From Galbitalea soli (lineage in GTDB: Bacteria; Actinomycetota; Actinomycetes; Actinomycetales; Microbacteriaceae): a DNA stretch of 64,000 bases. The DNA is taken from the NCBI RefSeq assembly GCF_010686725.1, contig NZ_JAAGWZ010000005.1, forward strand, positions 1 to 64,000, given 5' to 3'. The position numbers were made by a program, and so were the translations under genes. Positions 17,657-27,313 of the stretch are shown in pieces. Position 1 is the first letter of the stretch. Each line of letters begins with the position of its first letter. The notes under the pieces were generated by a model. The model ran no database searches, had not been told where the DNA came from, and worked only from the letters and a program-made list of their open reading frames with translations.

Positions 17657-18850
17657 TCAGCCCCGAGCGCCCATGAGGTGCTCCGTGGCCAGCTGCTGGA
17701 GCCGCACGAAGCCGAAACCGCGGCCGTTGAAGTAGGCGCCGGAGTCGAATTCCTCGTAGGAGGCGGGGTCGGCGAGGAGGGCGTCGTAGCTCTCGCCCTC
17801 GCCCAGGGTCGGCTGCGCGAGCTCGAACACACGGGAGGCCTCGAGCGCCTCCTGCACCTCCGGGTCGGCGCGGAAGGCCGCGGTCCGCTCCTTGAGCAGC
17901 AGGTAGGTGCTCATGTTGGCGGAGGCGGAGTCCCACACGCCCGTCTCGTCCTCGGTGCGCGACGGCTTGTAGTCGAAGTGGCGCGGTCCGTCATAGCTCG
18001 GGCCGCCCGCCGGGCCGCCGTTCTCGAGCAGGTCGACGAGCGCGAAGGCGTTGTGCAGGTCACCGTGACCGAAGACGAGGTCCTGGTCGTACTTGATGCC
18101 GCGCTGCCCGTTGAGGTCGATGTGGTAGAGCTTGCCCTGGTAGAGCGCCTGCGCGATGCCGGAGGCGAAGTTGAGCCCGGCCATCTGCTCGTGCCCGACC
18201 TCGGGGTTGACGCCGACCAGCTCGGGGCGCTCGAGGGTCTCGATGAAGGCCATCGCGTGGCCGACCGTGGGGAGCAGGATGTCACCGCGCGGCTCGTTGG
18301 GCTTCGGCTCGATGGCGAAGCGGATGTCATAGCCCTTGTCGGTCACGTAGTCGCCCAGCAGGTTGACCGCCTCGCGGTAGCGCTCGAGCGCCTGGCGGAT
18401 GTCCTTCGCGGCGTCGTACTCGGCGCCCTCGCGGCCGCCCCACATGACGAAGGTCTTCGCGCCCAGCTCGGCGGCGAGGTCGAGGTTGCGCAGCACCTTG
18501 CGCAGCGCGAAGCGGCGCACCCCGCGGTCGTTGGAGGTGAAGCCGCCGTCTTTGAAGACGGGCGCGCTGAACAGGTTCGTCGTGACCATCGGGATGATGA
18601 GACCCGTGTCGGCGAGCGCCTGCTTCAGGCGGTCGATCTGGGTCTGGCGCTCCGCATCCGTCGATCCGAAGGCGAACAGGTCGTCATCATGGAAGGTGAG
18701 GCCGTAGGCGCCGAGCTCGGAGAGCTTCTCCACCGCGTGCACCACGTCGAGGGGAGCGCGGGTGGGTCCGCCGAAGGGGTCGGCCCCGTTGTAGCCGATC
18801 GTCCAGAGTCCGAACGAGAACTTGTCCGCGCGAGTGGGGGTGGGAGCCAT
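17657..18850 (-). CDS. xylA: Xylose isomerase
   Basis: A 397-residue TIM-barrel isomerase converting D-xylose to D-xylulose. Family motifs are [15 protein letters not shown], the catalytic His in TFHDDD, the metal-binding [11 protein letters not shown], and [14 protein letters not shown] followed by [12 protein letters not shown] 18850 is preferred over ATG 18859 because AAGGA is eight bases upstream of 18850 and overlaps 18859. It is first gene of xylA-xylB and divergent from the ROK regulator, with a TTTGT...ACAAA palindrome in between. Confidence 0.96.
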   Translation of the reverse strand: MAPTPTRADKFSFGLWTIGYNGADPFGGPTRAPLDVVHAVEKLSELGAYGLTFHDDDLFAFGSTDAERQTQIDRLKQALADTGLIIPMVTTNLFSAPVFKDGGFTSNDRGVRRFALRKVLRNLDLAAELGAKTFVMWGGREGAEYDAAKDIRQALERYREAVNLLGDYVTDKGYDIRFAIEPKPNEPRGDILLPTVGHAMAFIETLERPELVGVNPEVGHEQMAGLNFASGIAQALYQGKLYHIDLNGQRGIKYDQDLVFGHGDLHNAFALVDLLENGGPAGGPSYDGPRHFDYKPSRTEDETGVWDSASANMSTYLLLKERTAAFRADPEVQEALEASRVFELAQPTLGEGESYDALLADPASYEEFDSGAYFNGRGFGFVRLQQLATEHLMGARG

Positions 18851-18878
18851 GGGAGTCATCCTTCAGCGTCATTGATGA

Positions 18879-18895
18879 TTTGTTGTTCCGACAAA
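18879..18895. promoter_or_regulatory. XylR-like operator TTTGT-N7-ACAAA
   Basis: The inverted repeat TTTGTTGTTCCGACAAA lies 28 bases upstream of the xylA start codon. ROK-type XylR operators of Bacillus also consist of TTTGTT/AACAAA half-sites. Its minus-strand sequence GAACAACAAAT recurs in the binding-protein promoter at 15156-15166. Confidence 0.6.
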
Positions 18896-18950
18896 CATAT
18901 CACTCGAAATCCTCCCGCGCACCCCCTCGTGTCGGGTAACCTCGGCAGCT

Positions 18951-18989
18951 ATGACGTCTGGAAGCCGCGACCGAGCGAGTCGCCCGTGA
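18951..18989 (+). CDS. Possible 12-codon leader ORF coupled to the ROK regulator
   Basis: ATG 18951 stands eight bases after TAACCT (18937-18942), the pattern used by leaderless genes throughout this window. It reads MTSGSRDRASRP and stops with a TGA whose first two bases lie in the GTG start of the regulator (GTGA overlap). It is out of frame with the regulator. It may act as a ribosome-loading leader for a gene lacking its own ribosome site. A frameshift in the regulator's 5' end is the alternative. Confidence 0.35.
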   Translation: MTSGSRDRASRP

Positions 18990-20170
18990 CCCCGGCAGAG
19001 GCGGCGAAGACGCTCGGCAACAGCAACGATCGCGTGCGCGTGCATAATCTGTCGGTCGTGCTGCGGCTCGTGCACCGCACCGGCGGCGTGCCGCGCTCCT
19101 CGCTCACCCGGCAGACGGGGCTCAACCGCTCGACCGTCGCCGCCCTGGTGGGCGAGCTCGTCGAGCGCCAGCTCGTCGTCGAGGGCGAGCCGGATGCCCG
19201 CAATCAGGTGGGGCGCCCCAGCCCGATGACCCTCCCCGGCGACCGCCCCGTCGGCATCGCGGTGAACCCCGAGATCGATGCGATCACGGTCGGCGTGGTC
19301 GGCCTCGGTGGTCGCGTCCTCCGACGGGTGCGACGCGCGACCGCGGTGATCCCCACCGCCGAACAGGCCGCCGAGATCACGGCTGACATCGTCGCGGAGC
19401 TGCGGGCCGAACTGGAGCCGGCCCACCGCGTGTTCGGCATCGGGGTCGCCGTTCCCGGGCTCGTGCGCGTCGCCGACGGGCTCGTGCGCCTGGCCCCGCA
19501 CCTCGGCTGGGAGAACCAGCCCTTCGCCGCGATGCTCGCCCGGGCGACGGGCCTGCCCGTGCGCGCGGCCAATGACGCGAATCTCGGCACGCTCGCCGAG
19601 AGCACCTTCGGGGCGGGGCGGGGCGTCTCCGACTTCATCTACCTCAACGGCGGCGCGAGCGGCATCGGTGGCGGAATCCTCGCGGGCGGGGAGCTTCTCT
19701 TCGGCGCGGACGGCTACGCGGGCGAGCTCGGCCACACGATCGTGACGCGCAACGGCATCCGCTGTCACTGCGGCGGCGCCGGCTGTCTGGAGACGGAGGT
19801 TCGGCGGGAGCCGCTCCTCGAGCTGCTGGGTCTCGACGATGCCGACGCGGATGAGCTCGAAGCCGCGCTGCTCGCCTCCGACGACCGCGCCGTGCTCGCG
19901 GAGGTGCATCGCCAGCTCGACCACCTCGGATTCGCGCTCGGCAACGCCATCAACGCGCTCAACCCGCGACTCATCGTGCTCGGCGGCTTCCTCGGATCGA
20001 TCTCGGCGGCCGAGCCAGACCACCTCGACCGCGTCGTCGCCGCGGGACCGCTCAGCGCCGCGCGGGGCCAGCCGTCGATCGTGCCGACCGAGCTCGGAGC
20101 CTCGCTCCTCATGATCGGCGCCGCCGAGCTCGCGCTGGAAGCCGTATTGGAAGATCCGACCCTGGGCTGA
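18986..20170 (+). CDS. ROK-family transcriptional regulator, XylR-like
   Basis: A 394-residue protein with an N-terminal winged helix (SLTRQTGLNRSTVAALVGELV, about residues 35-55) and a C-terminal ROK sugar-kinase-like domain. The zinc motif region GHTIVTRNGIRCHCGGAGCLE is present. In ROK repressors this domain binds xylose or glucose. It is divergent from xylA-xylB, making it the likely xylose repressor. GTG 18986 is chosen; GTG 18929 would also be in frame. The only ATG nearby (18951) is in another frame and opens a 12-codon ORF. Confidence 0.88.
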   Translation: MTPAEAAKTLGNSNDRVRVHNLSVVLRLVHRTGGVPRSSLTRQTGLNRSTVAALVGELVERQLVVEGEPDARNQVGRPSPMTLPGDRPVGIAVNPEIDAITVGVVGLGGRVLRRVRRATAVIPTAEQAAEITADIVAELRAELEPAHRVFGIGVAVPGLVRVADGLVRLAPHLGWENQPFAAMLARATGLPVRAANDANLGTLAESTFGAGRGVSDFIYLNGGASGIGGGILAGGELLFGADGYAGELGHTIVTRNGIRCHCGGAGCLETEVRREPLLELLGLDDADADELEAALLASDDRAVLAEVHRQLDHLGFALGNAINALNPRLIVLGGFLGSISAAEPDHLDRVVAAGPLSAARGQPSIVPTELGASLLMIGAAELALEAVLEDPTLG

Positions 20171-20232
20171 GGCCGCGTACAGGAACGGCGGCACGGCCCT
20201 GCCGCACGCCTCGGCCTCGGTAGCCTGCTGGG

Positions 20233-21147
20233 ATGACCACACCCCTGAGCTATCCCGAGGCCATCATCATGGGGGCCGTGCAGGGCATCAGCGAGCTCTT
20301 CCCCATCTCCAGCCTCGGCCACGCGGTGATCATCCCCGCCCTCGTCGGCGGACAGTGGGCGAGCGACCTCTCCGTGTCGGCGCCCGAGTCGCCCTATCTC
20401 GCCTTCATCGTCGGCCTGCACGTGGCCACCGCCCTCGCGCTGCTCCTCTTCTTCTGGCGCGACTGGGTGCGGATCATCGGCGGATTCGTGACGTCGATCC
20501 GGTACCGGAGGCTGTCGAACAGCTCGGAGCGGCTCGCCTGGCTGATCATCCTCGCCACCATCCCGGTGGGAATCATCGGGCTTCTTCTCGAGCACACCTT
20601 CCGGACGGTACTCGGCACGCCGCTGCCCGCCGCCGCGTTCCTCGCCGCCAACGGCGTCGTGCTCCTCGTGGGCGAGCTGGTGCGCCGCCGCGGACTGCGC
20701 ACCGCGGAGATCGCTGAGCGAACCCGCGCCGAGAGCGGCGACGAGCGGGACGAAGACGTGATCCTCGGCACGATGAGCATCCGGCGCGGTGTGCTGATCG
20801 GAACGGTGCAGAGCGTGGCACTCCTCCCCGGCATCAGCCGCTCGGGCGTGACGATGGTCGCCGGCATGGCGGCCGGCCTCACGCACCGGGAGGCGGCCCG
20901 CTTCTCCTTCCTGCTCGCGACCCCGGTCATCTTCGCCGCCGGACTGCTCAAGCTGCCCGACCTGTTCGGGCCGCTCGGTGCGGGCATTCACGGTCAGGTG
21001 CTCGCTGGGAGCGCCGCCGCCTTCGTCTGCGCCCTGTTCGCGGTCGCCTTCCTCGACCGCTACTTCCGCACGCGCACGCTCATCCCCTTCGCCGTCTACT
21101 CCCTCGTCGCGGGCGTCGCGTCGTTCCTGGTGCTGCTGTTCCGCTGA
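20233..21147 (+). CDS. uppP: Undecaprenyl-diphosphatase (UppP/BacA)
   Basis: A 304-residue membrane phosphatase with about eight segments that recycles undecaprenyl diphosphate to the monophosphate for cell-wall synthesis and gives bacitracin tolerance. The two signature regions are AVQGISELFPISSLGH near residue 20 and LPGISRSGVTM near residue 200. A charged stretch at about residues 160-185 (ERTRAESGDERDED) is a typical variable loop. ATG 20233 follows TAGCCT by six bases, so the transcript is probably leaderless. Confidence 0.95.
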   Translation: MTTPLSYPEAIIMGAVQGISELFPISSLGHAVIIPALVGGQWASDLSVSAPESPYLAFIVGLHVATALALLLFFWRDWVRIIGGFVTSIRYRRLSNSSERLAWLIILATIPVGIIGLLLEHTFRTVLGTPLPAAAFLAANGVVLLVGELVRRRGLRTAEIAERTRAESGDERDEDVILGTMSIRRGVLIGTVQSVALLPGISRSGVTMVAGMAAGLTHREAARFSFLLATPVIFAAGLLKLPDLFGPLGAGIHGQVLAGSAAAFVCALFAVAFLDRYFRTRTLIPFAVYSLVAGVASFLVLLFR

Positions 21148-21150
21148 CTC

Positions 21151-21180
21151 CGCGGGGGCGGGTGGTGTGACCCGCCCGCG
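21151..21180. terminator. GC-rich hairpin after uppP
   Basis: The arm CGCGGGGGCGGGT (21151-21163) pairs with ACCCGCCCGCG (21170-21180) with a two-base bulge and a six-base loop. It lies just past the uppP stop. No T-tract follows. Confidence 0.55.
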
Positions 21181-21292
21181 GGCTCGTGTCGCTCCGCGGG
21201 CGTGATTCGTTTCGCGCCGCGAGCGTGGTTCGTTGTGGAACCGTTGTGGCAGCGGGCCTGGGCGTCGCACGGCTCGCAGTAGGTTGGGGTGC

Positions 21293-21310
21293 ATGGTGGT
21301 TTTCGCGTGA
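21293..21310 (+). CDS. Possible 5-codon leaderless ORF (MVVFA) coupled to the next gene
   Basis: ATG 21293 lies seven bases after TAGGTT (21280-21285). The tiny frame ends in a TGA that overlaps the GTG 21307 of the glycosyltransferase by four bases (GTGA). The same layout precedes the ROK gene. GTG 21289 in the main frame is the competing explanation for the start. Confidence 0.3.
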   Translation: MVVFA

Positions 21311-23892
21311 GGCGTGCGTTCCTCAGGCGCTTCCGACAGATCACCCGGGCGCTGCAGTACGAGCTCGTCGCGGTCACCCGGCGGGGCGCCCTCCGACCGC
21401 GCGCGGTGCTGTACGAGTCGTTCGCCGGCAACGGCGCCCTGTGCAATCCCGAGGCGATCTTCCGCGAGTTGCTGCGCGCCCCCGACCTCGACGACCTCCT
21501 GCACATCTGGGCGCTCGACCCCGCCTCCAGCCATGACCCGATCCTGCGCGAGTTCGCCGACGATCCGCGGGTGCGATTCGTGCGGCGGCGCTCCGTCGCC
21601 TACTTCCGCGCGCTCTCCACGAGCGGCTACCTGATCAACAACGCGACCTTCCCGCCCGAGTTCGGCAAGCGGCCGGGCCAGGTCTACCTCAACACCTGGC
21701 ACGGCACCCCGCTCAAGCTCATGGGCTACGACATGCCCAACGGCGCGATGGAGGCGGCCAACACGCTCCGCAACTTCGTCGCGGCCGACTACCTGCTGTC
21801 GCAGAACCCGTGGATGACCGACACCATGTACGCCTCGGCCTACAAGCTCGACGGCCTCTACCGCGGGCTCGTCATCGAGGAGGGCTACCCCCGCGTGGAC
21901 CGGCAGGTCATGGACGATGGGGGCGTCGCCGCCGCCCGCGCCGCGCTCGAGGCCCGCGGACTCAGCATCGGCGACCGCCGCATCGTGCTCTACGCGCCCA
22001 CCTGGCGCGGCACGACCTTCAACCGGGCCGCCGACAACGTCGAGGAGCTGCTCTCGACGGTGCGCGAGGTGCAGGGTCGGCTGGGATCCGATCGCCACGT
22101 CGTGCTGCTCAAGACCCACCAGATCGTGAGCCGGTTCGCGGGCCGGATCCCCGAGCTCGCGCGAATCCTCGTTCCCAACGACATCCCCACCAACGTCGTG
22201 CTCGGTCTGACCGACACCCTCGTGACCGACTACTCCTCCATCTTCTTCGACTTCCTCGGCACCGGTCGCCGGATCCTGTTCTACGCGCCCGACATGGGCG
22301 ACTACTCCGATGTGCGCGGCACCTACTTCCCGCCGCAGGAGTGGCCGGGCGAGGTGTGCACGACGGCGGCGCAACTGGCCGACGGGGTGCTGGCCGAGGC
22401 GGAGGACGCCGCCGTCGCCGCGCGGCGGGCGGACTGGTCATCCCGGTTCGAGGACGGCTCGCGCAGCGACAGCGCCCGACGAGTCGTCGACATCGTCTTC
22501 CGCGGGCAGCGAGACGGCTACCGGGTGCGATCCCTCGCCTCGGATGACCGGCCCTCCGTGCTCATCCACCTGGGCGGCATGCGTTCCAACGGCATCACCT
22601 CCTCCGCCCTCAACCTGCTGTCCGCACTCGGCGAGGAGAACGTCGACGTCTCCGCCACCTTCGCCTCCCCGCGCAGCGCGCAGCAGATCGCGAACCAGGC
22701 GCTCATCCCCGCTCATGTGCGGCAGTTCCCGCGCCAGGGCGGAATGAACGGCAGCAAGCTGACGGCCGTGCGGCGCAAGGCGGGGGAGTGGTCGGCGGGG
22801 ACGAGCATCCATCGCACGATCCCGGCGCAGAGCGCGATGTGGGACGCCGAGTGGATGCGCTGCTACGGCGACTCGCACTTCGACGCCGTCGTCGACTTCT
22901 CGGGGTACTCGCCCTTCTGGGCGACCCTGCTGCTGCACTCCCCGGACGCGGTGCACGCGATCTGGCTGCACAACGACATGTCGGCGGAGGTGGGCCGGGC
23001 GCGCGCGATGAAGCGCAACCTCCCCGCGGTGTTCGGCTTGTACCCCGACTTCGACGCGCTGGTCTCCGTCTCCCCCTCCCTCTCCGACATCAACCGTGAG
23101 GCGCTCGCCGGCTCGCACATTCCGGCCAGCCACTTCCGATCGGCGCGCAACCCGCTCGACGCGAGCCGCGTGCTCGCGGGGGCGGGGGAGCGGATCATCG
23201 ACTTCCCCGAGTTCGTCGAGCCGGCGCTGGGTGCTGCGGCCGCGTCGGGCGCGGGAGCCGGGACGGCGACCGGGACCGGGTCAGGCGTCGCGGCGGCAGG
23301 CGTGTCGGAGCCCGACGCCGGCGTGCGGGTCGTGCCGGCGTGGGCGCACGAGCTCTCCGACCCCGCCCGCGAGACTGTCTGGTTCGTCACCGTCGGGCGT
23401 TACTCGCCCGAGAAGAACCAGGCTCGCCTGCTTCGAGCCTTCGCCGCGGTGCACGCCGAGCAACCGCACACGCGCCTGCTGCTCGTCGGCTACGGGCCGC
23501 TCGAGGCGGAGCTCGACGCGCTCATCGAGAGCCTCGGCATCGAGAACGCGGCCTGGACGGTGGGGCCGTTCGCCAACCCGTTCGCGATCATGGCCGCGGC
23601 CGACTGCTTCGTGATGTCGAGTGATTACGAGGGGCAGCCGATGGTCATTCTCGAGGCGGCCGCCCTCGGCAAACCGATCGTCTCGGTCGAGTTCGCCTCG
23701 GTGCGCGATGCCCTTCCCGACTCCGACGGCGCACCGCCCTGGGTCGTGGAGCAGACGGATGCGGCGCTCGCCGACGGCCTGCGGGCCTACCTTCGCGGCG
23801 AGGTGCTGCCCACCCATCTCGACCCGGCCACCTACAACCACACCGTGATGGGCGAGTTCCTGCGCGCGGTCGGGGCGCTCGGCGAGCGGTGA
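21307..23892 (+). CDS. CDP-glycerol glycerophosphotransferase-like / GT4 glycosyltransferase fusion
   Basis: An 861-residue protein with two catalytic halves. Residues about 25-400 look like the TagB/TagF family (YESFAGNGALCNPEAIF, VYLNTWHGTPLKLMGYD, VLYAPTWRG, VTDYSSIFFDF). Residues about 415-855 form a GT-B glycosyltransferase of GT4 type, with FVTVGRYSPEKNQARLL and the donor-binding DYEGQPMVILEAAALGKPIV. Such enzymes extend teichoic-acid-like or other phosphate-linked surface glycopolymers at the inner membrane face. An Ala/Gly/Thr-rich linker at about 642-672 separates the GT4 lobes. The nearby uppP fits a cell-envelope role. Confidence 0.85.
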   Translation: MRRAFLRRFRQITRALQYELVAVTRRGALRPRAVLYESFAGNGALCNPEAIFRELLRAPDLDDLLHIWALDPASSHDPILREFADDPRVRFVRRRSVAYFRALSTSGYLINNATFPPEFGKRPGQVYLNTWHGTPLKLMGYDMPNGAMEAANTLRNFVAADYLLSQNPWMTDTMYASAYKLDGLYRGLVIEEGYPRVDRQVMDDGGVAAARAALEARGLSIGDRRIVLYAPTWRGTTFNRAADNVEELLSTVREVQGRLGSDRHVVLLKTHQIVSRFAGRIPELARILVPNDIPTNVVLGLTDTLVTDYSSIFFDFLGTGRRILFYAPDMGDYSDVRGTYFPPQEWPGEVCTTAAQLADGVLAEAEDAAVAARRADWSSRFEDGSRSDSARRVVDIVFRGQRDGYRVRSLASDDRPSVLIHLGGMRSNGITSSALNLLSALGEENVDVSATFASPRSAQQIANQALIPAHVRQFPRQGGMNGSKLTAVRRKAGEWSAGTSIHRTIPAQSAMWDAEWMRCYGDSHFDAVVDFSGYSPFWATLLLHSPDAVHAIWLHNDMSAEVGRARAMKRNLPAVFGLYPDFDALVSVSPSLSDINREALAGSHIPASHFRSARNPLDASRVLAGAGERIIDFPEFVEPALGAAAASGAGAGTATGTGSGVAAAGVSEPDAGVRVVPAWAHELSDPARETVWFVTVGRYSPEKNQARLLRAFAAVHAEQPHTRLLLVGYGPLEAELDALIESLGIENAAWTVGPFANPFAIMAAADCFVMSSDYEGQPMVILEAAALGKPIVSVEFASVRDALPDSDGAPPWVVEQTDAALADGLRAYLRGEVLPTHLDPATYNHTVMGEFLRAVGALGER

Positions 23893-23977
23893 CGCGTGGC
23901 GCCCGCGAGGGCGCGCTGCGGGCGTCTCGGCCGGAACCCCGCTGCCGCACCTGCCGCCGCACTCCCAGCGGGCTCAC

Positions 23978-23993
23978 ATACCCCCTGGGGTAT
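23978..23993. promoter_or_regulatory. CsoR/CstR-type operator ATACCCCCTGGGGTAT
   Basis: Seven-base arms ATACCCC and GGGGTAT flank the centre CT. This is the form of operator bound by CsoR-family persulfide or copper sensors. Its right arm overlaps the -10 box TATCCT (23991-23996) of the downstream operon, so bound repressor would block polymerase. The ATG follows the -10 box by six bases. Confidence 0.85.
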
Positions 23994-24002
23994 CCTGAAG
24001 GT

Positions 24003-25672
24003 ATGAACGTGCCCCTCACCGTCGTCATCGTCGGGGGTGTTGCGGGCGGGATGTCCGCCGCGACCCGCCTCCGACGCCTCGACGAGAACGCCCACATCAT
24101 CGTCGTCGAACGCGGCGACTACGTGTCGTACGCCAACTGCGGCCTGCCGTACTACGTCGGCGGTGTCATCGAGGATCGCGACTCCCTCCTCCTGCAGACC
24201 CCGGAGGGGCTCGCGGCGCGCTTCCGCCTCGACGTGCGCACCGGCCACGAGGTCGTCGCGATCGACCGCGACGCGCAGACGGTCACCATCCGCCCCACCG
24301 GCACGTCGCAGACCGCGGAGCAGCACTACGACCGGCTCATCCTCGCCGGAGGGGCGACCAGTACCGAGCCCCGCACGGGCGGCATCCCCTCGTTCTCGCT
24401 CCGCACCGTCGACGACGTCGACCACATCACCCGCGTGCTCGGGTCGCTCCCCACCGCTCCCTCCGCGGTCGTCATCGGCGGCGGCTTCATCGGGGTCGAG
24501 GCGGTGGAGAACCTCGTGCGGCGCGGCGTGAGCGTCACCGTCGTGCAGCGCGGGCCGCATATCCTCTCGCCGCTCGACGTCGAGCTCGCCGCTCTCGTGC
24601 AGGAGCGCGTGGCCGCGGCCGGGGTCGAGATCCGCACGTCCACGACCGTGACCGGGGTCGAGGATGACCGGCTGCAGCTGAGCGATGGCACGAGCATCCG
24701 CGCCGACGTCGTCATCGACGCGACCGGCGTGCACCCCGACACCTCCCTCGCCCGCGCCGCCGGCCTGCGGATCGGCGAGAGCGGCGGCATCTGGGTCGAT
24801 GCTCAGCAGCGCACGAGCGACCCGCTCATCTACGCCGTCGGCGACGGCACCGAGAAGACCGATGCGGTCGGCGGCGGGGGCAGCCTCATCGCCATGGCGG
24901 GGCTCGCCAACCGCCACGGACGCGCCGCAGCGGACAGCATCGCCGGCACCGCGACCCCGGCTGCGCCCGCGCTCGGAACCGCGATCGTGGGACTCTTCGG
25001 CCAGACCATCGCGAGCGTCGGCTGGAGCGAGTCGCGCCTCGTGGCCGCGGGCCGAGCGCACCGAGTCGTGCACACGCATCCCGCGTCGCACGCCACGTAC
25101 TACCCCGACGCCGAGACCATGCACATGAAACTTCTCGTCGACCCCGGCACCGACGCCATCCTGGGCGCGCAGATCGTGGGCGGGGAGGGTGTCGACAAGC
25201 GCATCGACGTGATCGCGACCGCCATGTCGGCGGGACTCACCGCCTCCGCGCTCAGTCGGCTGGAACTCGCCTACGCTCCCCAGTACGGCTCGGCGAAGGA
25301 CGCGATCAACCAGCTGGGGTACGTGGCCGAGAACGTGGCGACCGGCGTGACGGAGACCGTGCAGTGGCACGAGGTCGACCTCGCCCAGGAGCTCGGCGAG
25401 CTGATCGTGGATGTCCGGCGCGAGGACGAGTACGACGCCGGGCACATCCCCGGCGCGCTGAACATCCCGCTCGACGAGCTGCGCGACCGCCTCTTCGAAC
25501 TGCCCGACACGCCGTTCATCGTGCACTGCCAGGTCGGGCAGCGCGGCCACACGGCGGCCCGGCTTCTCACCCAGCACGGCTTCAGCGTGCGCAACCTCGA
25601 CGGCGGCTACCTCACGTGGCGCGCCGGCACCTCCCTCACCCATCCCCACCCCCGCATCCAGAGGAGCACCGT

Positions 25673-25676
<4 letters not shown>
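24003..25676 (+). CDS. CoA-disulfide reductase with fused rhodanese domain
   Basis: A 557-residue flavoprotein. The FAD dinucleotide motif VVIVGGVAGGMSAATRLRR opens the protein, and the active-site cysteine is in SYANCGLPYY near residue 43. A second Rossmann motif VVIGGGFIGVEAVENL binds NAD(P)H. The final 100 residues are a rhodanese domain with active loop HCQVGQRGH. Fused CoADR-rhodanese enzymes reduce CoA-persulfide or CoA-disulfide and handle sulfane sulfur. It is first gene of the operon under the CsoR/CstR operator and overlaps the next gene by ATGA. Confidence 0.92.
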
Positions 25677-26727
<1,051 letters not shown>

Positions 26728-26745
26728 GGGCGCGCCCATTCTTGT

Positions 26746-27090
26746 CCCCGCGAGTTGGCACTTTTTGTCCAACTTGCGGCGCCCGCAGGGGAAAATCGCC
26801 AACTCATCGCGCCCCGCGCGACGAGTTGCGCCCCTTTGTGCAGCGAAACGAGGGTGCTGGCGGTAGTCGAGCCGCGCGGCGGAGTGCCGAGCGGCCACGG
26901 CCGCGCGGTCTCCGCAGTGGCCTGCGCGCGATCATCCGACCGGTCGCCTGCCTCCGCCGCGCACGCCTGCACCGGCCGCGCGGCCCTCCCAGCGGGACAA
27001 ATTTGTGCAACATGCGGCGGAGGCGGGCTCTGGTTGCCGATTTGGCTGCTCGCGCACACGTTGTGCGACAAAAAGTGCCAACTCGCGGGG
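26746..27090. repeat. 345-bp repeat element with perfect 23-bp terminal inverted repeats
   Basis: This fills most of the 445-bp gap between the cstR-like gene and the cytochrome module. The ends 26746-26768 and 27068-27090 are perfect inverted repeats beginning CCCCGCGAGTTGGCAC. The first 116 bases (26746-26861) share both ends with the repeats at 41647-41762 and 42527-42642, including the inner end AAACGAGGGTGCTGGC. A further partial end copy stands at 27099-27115. I see no convincing gene inside. It looks like a non-autonomous MITE- or REPIN-like element. Confidence 0.75.
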
Positions 27091-27172
27091 TCTCGCTGAG
27101 TGCCAACTCGCGGGGTCGCACGAGGGACCAATGGCACTGTCCGCGCCCGCGCGGGGCGGGCAGGCTCGCACC

Positions 27173-27313
27173 GTGAACACTTCGAGTGACATCTTCCTGA
27201 CCTGGGGCGTATTCGGCATCCAACTCGGCAACCTGATCGTGATCGTCGCGATGCTCGCCGTCTTCGTGCTCGCCCTCGTGCTGCCGTTCCCGGGAAGCCG
27301 GGGCCGTAAGTGA
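27173..27313 (+). CDS. 46-residue single-span membrane protein of the cytochrome b module
   Basis: Begins MNTSSDIFLTWGVFGIQLGNL, has one strongly hydrophobic helix (about residues 17-38) and ends PGSRGRK. GTG 27173 follows CAGGCT by six bases, a near-match to the local leaderless pattern. Its stop overlaps the cytochrome b start (GTGA), so the two are made together. Small one-helix subunits accompany many respiratory complexes, and that is the likely role. No homologue is recognised. Confidence 0.65.
   Translation: MNTSSDIFLTWGVFGIQLGNLIVIVAMLAVFVLALVLPFPGSRGRK

Noticed and set aside
18951-18953. ATG as the start of the ROK regulator
   Set aside because: It is out of frame and meets a TGA after 12 codons; kept only as a possible leader ORF.
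19765-22374. Long open frame of 869 codons on the minus strand
   Set aside because: Antisense to the ROK, uppP and glycosyltransferase genes, which have clear motifs; no domain is visible in it.
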